Source: Adlercreutzia equolifaciens (lineage in GTDB: Bacteria; Actinomycetota; Coriobacteriia; Coriobacteriales; Eggerthellaceae). Taken from it: 64,000 nt of DNA. The notes beneath the pieces are model-generated. The model saw only the letters and a program-made list of their open reading frames with translations, was not told where the DNA came from and did not search any database. Positions 59,259 to 64,000 of this stretch are shown piece after piece. The DNA is taken from the NCBI RefSeq assembly GCF_029076695.1, contig NZ_JARFIK010000001.1, positions 868,001 to 932,000 on the forward strand, written 5' to 3'. Numbering within the stretch: the first letter of the stretch is position 1; each line of letters starts with the position of its first letter. A program made the position numbers and the translations under genes.

Positions 59259-61784
59259 ATGGCAATTAACATCGCCCTTGCCGGCAACCCCAATTGCGGC
59301 AAGACGACCATGTTCAACGATCTGACCGGTGCGAACCAGTATGTGGGCAACTGGCCCGGCGTGACCGTTGAAAAGAAGGAAGGCAAGTATCGCGGCAACA
59401 AGGACGTGACCATCACGGACCTGCCTGGCGTGTACTCGCTGTCCCCCTACACCCCCGAAGAAATCGTCACCCGCGATTACCTGATGAGCGGCAAGCCCGA
59501 CGTGGTGATCAACTTGGTTGACGCTACCAATTTGGAACGTAACCTGTACCTGACGACCCAGATCATCGACCTGGGCATTCCGACGGTCATCGCCCTGAAC
59601 ATGATGGACTTGGTGGAGAAGAACGGCGACAACATCAACGTGGCCGAGCTGTCCCGCCGCCTGGGCTGTCCTGTGGTGGAGACCTCGGCGCTGAAGGGCC
59701 GCGGCATGGACAAGCTGCTGGAGACCGCCCAGGCCGAGGCTGCCAAGGGCGTGACCCCCACGACCGAGGTGGGCTTCAGCCAGCCGGTCGAGGAGGCTCT
59801 GGCCAAGGTGATCGACATCGCCGGTCCCGCCATCAGCGGCCGCCATGCGCGCTGGTATGCCATCAAGCTGCTCGAGGGCGAGCAGATGACGGAGGAGAAG
59901 CTGAACCTCCCGGCTGCCCAGATGTCCAAGATTGCCGCCGTGCGCGACGAGCTGGAGAACGCCGAGGACGACGATGTCGAGTCCATTATCACCAACGAGC
60001 GCTACGACGCCATCTCCGACGTGTGCGCCGAGAGCGTGAAGAAGTCGCCCAAGGCCATGACCACCACGCAGAAGATCGACCGCATTGTGACGAACCGTAT
60101 CCTCGGTATCCCGATCTTTATCGTGGTCATGTTCTTCGTGTACTTCATCTCGGTGTCCACCGTGGGCACCTATGTGACCGACTGGGCCAACGACGGCCTG
60201 TTCGGTGACGGCTGGCTGTACACCAACACCGAGGCCTACGAGGGCGACGTGGAGGAGTACGAGGGCTACCAGGCTCAGATCGATGCCTATCTGGAGGCCG
60301 CCGAGGAAGACGGCCTGGACGTGGAGGGCTTCACGGCCGCGCTGGAGGCCGAAGAGCCGACGGCCGAGGATGAAGAGGCCATTGAGAACTTCATGTACGC
60401 CGCCGACAGTGCCGGCGTCGTGGGCGAGATGGAAGTGGAAGAAGACGATGGCACCTTCACTACCGAGGCTGTCGACTCTGCCGCCTTCGCCCAGGCCCTT
60501 GAAGCCGAAGAGCCCGATCCGGCCGATTACGGCTTCTACCATGTGGGCATTCCCGTGGTGGTGGGCGGCTGGCTCGAGTCCATCGGGGCCGCTCCGTGGG
60601 TGCAGTCGCTCATCCTTGACGGCATCATCGCCGGTGTGGGCGCCGTGCTCGGCTTCATTCCGCAGCTGATCGTGCTGTTCATCCTGCTCGGCTTCTTGGA
60701 GGGCTGCGGCTACATGGCCCGCGTCGCCTTCGTTATGGACCGCGTGTTCCGCCGCTTCGGCCTGTCCGGCAAGTCCTTCATCCCCATGCTCATTGCCTCG
60801 GGCTGCGGCGTGCCTGCCGTTATGGCCACGAAGACCATCGAGAACGAGCGCGATCGCCGCATGACCATCATGACCACCACGATGATTCCCTGCGGCGCCA
60901 AGCTGCCCATCATCGCCCTGGTCTTCGGTGCGCTGGCCGGCGGTGACTACGAGGCTACCTGGTGGGTGGCTCCGCTGTTCTACTTCCTGGGCCTGTTCGC
61001 CATCATTGTGTCCTGCATTATCCTGAAGAAGTTCAAGTCCTTCGCCGGCGAGGTGGCTCCCTTCATTATGGAGCTGCCGCAGTACCACCTGCCGACGGTG
61101 AAGAACGTGCTGCTGTCCATGTGGGAGCGCGTGAAGAGCTACGCGGTGAAAGCCGGTACCATCATCTTCATCTCCTCGATGGTCATTTGGTTCCTGCTGA
61201 ACTTCGGCGTGTACGACGGCCAGTTCGGCCTGCTTGATCCCGAGATGGACGACTACATCCAGTACTCCATCATGGCCGGTTTGGGCAACGCTCTGGCCTG
61301 GATCTTCGCGCCGCTGGGCTTTGGCAACTGGGAGTCTGCCGTTACCTCCATCACCGGCCTGGTGGCTAAGGAGAACGTGGTTTCCACGGTGGGCATCATC
61401 ACGAGCCTGGGTGACGAGATCGGCGAGACCGACCCGTCCCTGTGGGTGTCCTTCAGCGCCATGCTGGGTGGCTCTACGGCAGCCATCATGGCCTTCTGCG
61501 CCTTCAACCTGCTGTGCGCCCCCTGCTTCGCTGCCATCGGCGCCATCCGTCGCCAGATGATGAGCGCCAAGTGGACCTGGGCCGCCGTGGGCTACATGTG
61601 CATCTTCGCCTGGTGCGTGGGTCTGATGATCTACCAGTTCGTGGGCTTGGCTACCGGCGAAGTGGCCCTCAACCCCTTCACGGCCGTGGCCGTGGTGGTG
61701 GCCGCGGGCATGCTGTTCCTTATCTTCCGTCCCGCTGCTAAGCCGAAGAACGCTCAGCTGGAGACGGCGACCAACAACGCCTAA
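59259..61784 (+). CDS. feoB: Ferrous-iron transporter FeoB
   Basis: An 841-residue protein. The N-terminal G domain has GNPNCGKTT (residues 9-17), DLPGVYSL and NMMD. It is followed by a helical domain and membrane Gate segments (CGYMARVAFVMDRVFRRFGLSGKSFIPMLIASGCGVPA in outline). Between the first membrane helix and the Gate there is an acidic insert of about 105 residues (roughly 320-425), absent from the usual FeoB. The ATG at 59259 was chosen because AAAGGAAAGG lies 6 nt upstream; the ATG at 59238 is possible. Confidence 0.95.
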   Translation: MAINIALAGNPNCGKTTMFNDLTGANQYVGNWPGVTVEKKEGKYRGNKDVTITDLPGVYSLSPYTPEEIVTRDYLMSGKPDVVINLVDATNLERNLYLTTQIIDLGIPTVIALNMMDLVEKNGDNINVAELSRRLGCPVVETSALKGRGMDKLLETAQAEAAKGVTPTTEVGFSQPVEEALAKVIDIAGPAISGRHARWYAIKLLEGEQMTEEKLNLPAAQMSKIAAVRDELENAEDDDVESIITNERYDAISDVCAESVKKSPKAMTTTQKIDRIVTNRILGIPIFIVVMFFVYFISVSTVGTYVTDWANDGLFGDGWLYTNTEAYEGDVEEYEGYQAQIDAYLEAAEEDGLDVEGFTAALEAEEPTAEDEEAIENFMYAADSAGVVGEMEVEEDDGTFTTEAVDSAAFAQALEAEEPDPADYGFYHVGIPVVVGGWLESIGAAPWVQSLILDGIIAGVGAVLGFIPQLIVLFILLGFLEGCGYMARVAFVMDRVFRRFGLSGKSFIPMLIASGCGVPAVMATKTIENERDRRMTIMTTTMIPCGAKLPIIALVFGALAGGDYEATWWVAPLFYFLGLFAIIVSCIILKKFKSFAGEVAPFIMELPQYHLPTVKNVLLSMWERVKSYAVKAGTIIFISSMVIWFLLNFGVYDGQFGLLDPEMDDYIQYSIMAGLGNALAWIFAPLGFGNWESAVTSITGLVAKENVVSTVGIITSLGDEIGETDPSLWVSFSAMLGGSTAAIMAFCAFNLLCAPCFAAIGAIRRQMMSAKWTWAAVGYMCIFAWCVGLMIYQFVGLATGEVALNPFTAVAVVVAAGMLFLIFRPAAKPKNAQLETATNNA

Positions 61785-61793
61785 GGAGTTTCC

Positions 61794-62027
61794 ATGCAAG
61801 ATCTTGGCTTGAACGTACCTACGGTCATTCTGCTGATTGTCATCTTGGCTCTGGCCGTCCTGGCCATCCGGCGCATGACCCATCGCGGTCTGTGCGACTG
61901 CGGGGGCGACTGCGACGAGGGCTCGTGCCACAGCTGTCCCAGCTGCTCGGCCGTTGACGATATGGTGAAATCCATGGACGAGGCGGCCAAGAAGGGTTGC
62001 TGCTGCGAGAAGGAGAAGGGTCGGTAA
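61794..62027 (+). CDS. FeoB-associated Cys-rich membrane protein
   Basis: A 77-residue protein with one membrane helix (about residues 7-26) and a Cys-rich tail (CDCGGDC, CHSCPSC, CCCE; ten cysteines in all). This is the FeoB-associated Cys-rich family, thought to help FeoB in some bacteria that lack FeoC. It begins 9 nt after the feoB stop. The terminator follows. Confidence 0.93.
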   Translation: MQDLGLNVPTVILLIVILALAVLAIRRMTHRGLCDCGGDCDEGSCHSCPSCSAVDDMVKSMDEAAKKGCCCEKEKGR

Positions 62028-62057
62028 CGGCCCCTGCCGCTCGGCGAAGACTCTATG

Positions 62058-62096
62058 AAACGAGGCTCGGAATTCAGTTTCCGAGCCTCGTTTTTT
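62058..62096 (+). terminator. Rho-independent terminator of the feo operon
   Basis: A perfect 15-bp stem around CGAGGCTCGG, 6-nt loop and six T. Confidence 0.92.
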
Positions 62097-62143
62097 CATG
62101 GGAACGTGCTACTATGGAGTGACCATCTGGATAGGAGCGTACC

Positions 62144-62524
62144 GTGGTGAAAACATCCATGTCTCATGAGGACTACCTTGAGGCCATCGTCATGCTGGGC
62201 GGCACGAACACTGTGCCCGTTCGATCGGTTGATGTGGCCAACAAGCTGGGTGTTTCCAAGGCATCGGTGAACAAGGCCGTTTCGGCGCTGAAGGAGCAGC
62301 AGCTGGCTGTGCAGCCCCATTACGGCGATATCACCCTGACCGACGCCGGCTATGCCTACGGGCAGTCGGTGCTCGATCGCCACCACCTGCTTTTCCAGTT
62401 TCTTACCAAGGCCGTGGGCATCGACCCTGAGGTGGCCGAGGTGGAGGCTTGCCAGATGGAGCACGCCATCAGCGATGATTCTTTTGAGAAGTGGGAGGCC
62501 TTTGTAAAAAGCCTCAACCTTTGA
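62144..62524 (+). CDS. DtxR/MntR-type metalloregulator
   Basis: A 126-residue protein with the DtxR-type winged helix (EDYLEAIVMLG, VRSVDVANKLGVSKASVNKAVSAL in outline) and the dimerisation domain (HHLLFQFLTKAVGIDPEVAEVEACQMEHAISDDSFEKW in outline) that carries the metal ligands His, Glu and Cys. The SH3-like third domain is missing, as in MntR and short IdeR-like proteins. It lies after the feo operon terminator and probably represses it with Fe2+ as cofactor. The start is GTG at 62144; ATG at 62159 is an alternative. Confidence 0.9.
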   Translation: MVKTSMSHEDYLEAIVMLGGTNTVPVRSVDVANKLGVSKASVNKAVSALKEQQLAVQPHYGDITLTDAGYAYGQSVLDRHHLLFQFLTKAVGIDPEVAEVEACQMEHAISDDSFEKWEAFVKSLNL

Positions 62525-62526
62525 TA

Positions 62527-62552
62527 AAGCGGGGTTTGCCCCGCCTTTGCTT
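62527..62552 (+). terminator. Terminator-like hairpin after the metalloregulator
   Basis: A 6-bp G+C stem (GCGGGG with CCCCGC), 4-nt loop, and T-rich tail. Confidence 0.55.
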
Positions 62553-62605
62553 TCGGCTCGCTACACGCACTAGAAACACACCACGGCAGCGAAAGGAACC
62601 TTTCC

Positions 62606-63685
62606 GTGCAACCTCAGGCGAATATCGTCTCCTTCGACGCAGTGCGTCGTCGGTCCACCGTGCAGCGGCGTGGCGCTTCGGTACGCCCTGATGCCTCGCG
62701 TGCGCGTCAGGCTGGGGCGGGAAGGGGCGATTTCGACGAGGTGTCCTCGACGCGTTCGCGGGTGACGGCGTCGTCGGCGGGACGGACGTCGCGGTCCGGT
62801 AGCGCTGCCGGTGCGCCGCGTACCCGTGGTGATGCCGCGGGCAGCCGCAGTGGCGGATGGGCATCAATGCGCAGGGGTGCATCCCCGGCGCTGGCCCTGA
62901 CACAGGAGTCCTTTGGAGCCTCTTCGCGGCGAAGCGCGGCCGATCGCTCGTCCTCGATGACGGCCGATGGCCGTCGTGGGCGTGCGGAGCAGGATCGCTT
63001 CGAGGATGAAGGCTTCGAGAAAAAGAGCCTCTTCGGCCGCATGCGCGCTTCGGCGAGCGAAGGCCGCCGAGCCCGGACCAAGGAGCGCGCGGGCAAGGCC
63101 TATTTCCGCCAGTATGAGAAGGACAAGCCCTCCGATGCGTCGCAGGGCGGTCCGCGGGCTGCCGTGTACAAGGGCGAAATGGGCAGCACCCATAAGCGTT
63201 CGGCTCGCATGCAGCAGGATGGTGCTGGAAGCAGGGGCCGCAGTGCGGGCTCCTTCGCTGCCTCGCAGAAGCGTTCGCGCTTCCGAGCGCCTCTGACGGT
63301 TCTGGGCGCCTGCGCTCTGTGCGTCGCCTTCGGGGTGGCCATGCTCTACGGGCCGGCCCAGCAGTTCTACACCGAGCTGCGCGAGCGCGATCGTCTGGCC
63401 GCCGAGTACCAGGCAGTGGTGGAGCGCAACGAGGCCATTAGCCAGCAGGTGGCGGCGCTGCAGACGGATGCCGGCATCGAAGATCGGGCGCGCACCGAGT
63501 TCGGCTGGGTGAAGGAGGGCGAGCACGCGGTGAGCGTATCGGGGTTGGAGCCCAAGGACTCCTCCACCTTCCGCAGCAATATTGTGTCCGAAGATATACC
63601 GTTGCCTGACACGTGGTATTCGGGGCTGCTCGATCCGCTGTTCGGCGTGGAAGATAAAGCCGGGGCCGACGCAGGCGACGCCTAA
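62606..63685 (+). CDS. DivIC/FtsB-like septum protein with long N-terminal extension
   Basis: A 359-residue protein starting at GTG (AAAGGAA upstream). The first 220 residues are Arg/Ser/Ala-rich and probably disordered. A membrane helix at about residues 229-250 is followed by a coiled coil (FYTELRERDRLAAEYQAVVERNEAISQQVAALQ in outline) and the DivIC-type segment IEDRARTEFGWVKEGEHAVSV. It should act at the division septum with FtsL and FtsQ-like partners. The extension is far longer than in most DivIC proteins. A Ppx gene follows. Confidence 0.88.
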   Translation: MQPQANIVSFDAVRRRSTVQRRGASVRPDASRARQAGAGRGDFDEVSSTRSRVTASSAGRTSRSGSAAGAPRTRGDAAGSRSGGWASMRRGASPALALTQESFGASSRRSAADRSSSMTADGRRGRAEQDRFEDEGFEKKSLFGRMRASASEGRRARTKERAGKAYFRQYEKDKPSDASQGGPRAAVYKGEMGSTHKRSARMQQDGAGSRGRSAGSFAASQKRSRFRAPLTVLGACALCVAFGVAMLYGPAQQFYTELRERDRLAAEYQAVVERNEAISQQVAALQTDAGIEDRARTEFGWVKEGEHAVSVSGLEPKDSSTFRSNIVSEDIPLPDTWYSGLLDPLFGVEDKAGADAGDA

Positions 63686-63698
63686 TCGGTACCTTTTG

Positions 63699-63720
63699 GG
63701 GCCCCTGACGGGGCCCTTTT
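63699..63720 (+). terminator. Rho-independent terminator after the DivIC-like gene
   Basis: A 7-bp stem (GGGCCCC with GGGGCCC), 4-nt loop and four T. Confidence 0.7.
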
Positions 63721-63748
63721 CCGTGGCAAGGCACAGAAGGAGGCATCC

Positions 63749-64000
63749 ATGGCCTACGAGAACGGCCGCTACGCGGCTCTCGATATCGGTACGGTTACCT
63801 GCCGTATGCTGGTGGCCGACGTGCGCGATGGCGCGCTGACCGACTTGGACAAGGAATACCGCATCACCGACTTGGGCGTTGGCGTTGATGCCACCGGGCG
63901 GTTGCAGCCGGCGGCCATGGAGCGCGTGATGGCGGCGGTGGACGACTATCTGGCCGTGCTGGCGCAGTTTGATACGGTCGAGCATCCCGTGCGGCGTTTG
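63749..64000 (+). CDS. Ppx/GppA phosphatase, N-terminal end (partial)
   Basis: The first 84 codons of an exopolyphosphatase/pppGpp phosphatase are present, cut by the window end. AALDIGTVTCRMLVADV is the ASKHA phosphate-1 motif (usual form AAIDIGTNSCRLLV). The ATG follows AGAAGGAGGCATCC. It lies after the DivIC-like gene, a neighbourhood seen in other actinobacteria. Confidence 0.85.
   Translation, partial: MAYENGRYAALDIGTVTCRMLVADVRDGALTDLDKEYRITDLGVGVDATGRLQPAAMERVMAAVDDYLAVLAQFDTVEHPVRRL

Noticed and set aside
59175-62099. A 974-codon open frame on the minus strand opposite feoB and its neighbours
   Set aside because: Its sequence is His/Gly/Val-rich without domains, and feoB on the other strand is unmistakable. 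Such long antisense frames are common in G+C-rich genes.

Overview
The window is a high-GC, tightly packed stretch of bacterial chromosome. The gene content points to a gut actinobacterium of class Coriobacteriia, most likely family Eggerthellaceae. The signs are several short-chain dehydrogenases (one resembling bile-acid 7-alpha-hydroxysteroid dehydrogenases), a Tat-exported lipobox-bearing FAD reductase divergent from a multi-TM LuxR regulator, AgrA/AgrC-like signalling, and a monoderm-type Tad pilus locus without a secretin. This is inferred from gene content; no rRNA is present to fix the taxon.

Layout. 1-2.8 kb: end of an MFS transporter, two SDRs and a DUF169 protein, all on + and probably one operon. 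3.0-5.2 kb: a 7-alpha-HSDH-like SDR, a higBA toxin-antitoxin pair and a partial tandem duplication around it. 5.2-8.7 kb: radical SAM protein, HxlR regulator, flavodoxin-like reductase, and a DUF3990/XRE pair behind a perfect 14-bp palindrome. 8.9-12.2 kb: guaB, TDT-family transporter, engB. 12.5-18.2 kb: LytTR regulator, unusual GHKL kinase, zinc-ribbon protein, leuS. 18.6-25.1 kb: LuxR regulator, FAD reductase, hybrid sensor kinase. 25.3-30.9 kb: SanA-like protein, two poorly characterised proteins, TetR, a short serA, coaBC. 31-36.7 kb: OmpR regulator, kinase, ABC ATPase and a large FtsX-type permease that carries palindromic repeats in its coding sequence. 36.8-43.1 kb: MATE pump with a MarR regulator, GntR plus ABC transporter, LysR, EamA transporter. 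43.3-45.4 kb: recQ and tRNA-Val. 45.5-56 kb: Tad/Flp pilus operon (cpaB, cpaE, cpaF, tadB, tadC, two pilins, TadE/TadG-like proteins, and three 3' accessory genes). 56-58 kb: ModE-like regulator and thrC. 58.4-62.5 kb: feoA-feoA-feoB, a FeoB-associated Cys-rich protein and a DtxR-type regulator. 62.6-64 kb: DivIC-like protein and the start of a Ppx/GppA phosphatase.

Several units look self-contained. The Tad genes supply ATPase, platform, pilin and pseudopilins of a surface pilus, but no prepilin peptidase is present here. The feo cluster sits beside a likely iron-responsive repressor, with palindromes upstream of the first feoA and of feoB. The two-component pair at 31 kb probably regulates the ABC transporter just downstream. 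The window is also rich in short palindromic repeats and repeated terminator hairpins. The most striking are three related palindromes inside the FtsX-permease gene, one of which is identical over 29 nt to an intergenic copy near 2.87 kb.
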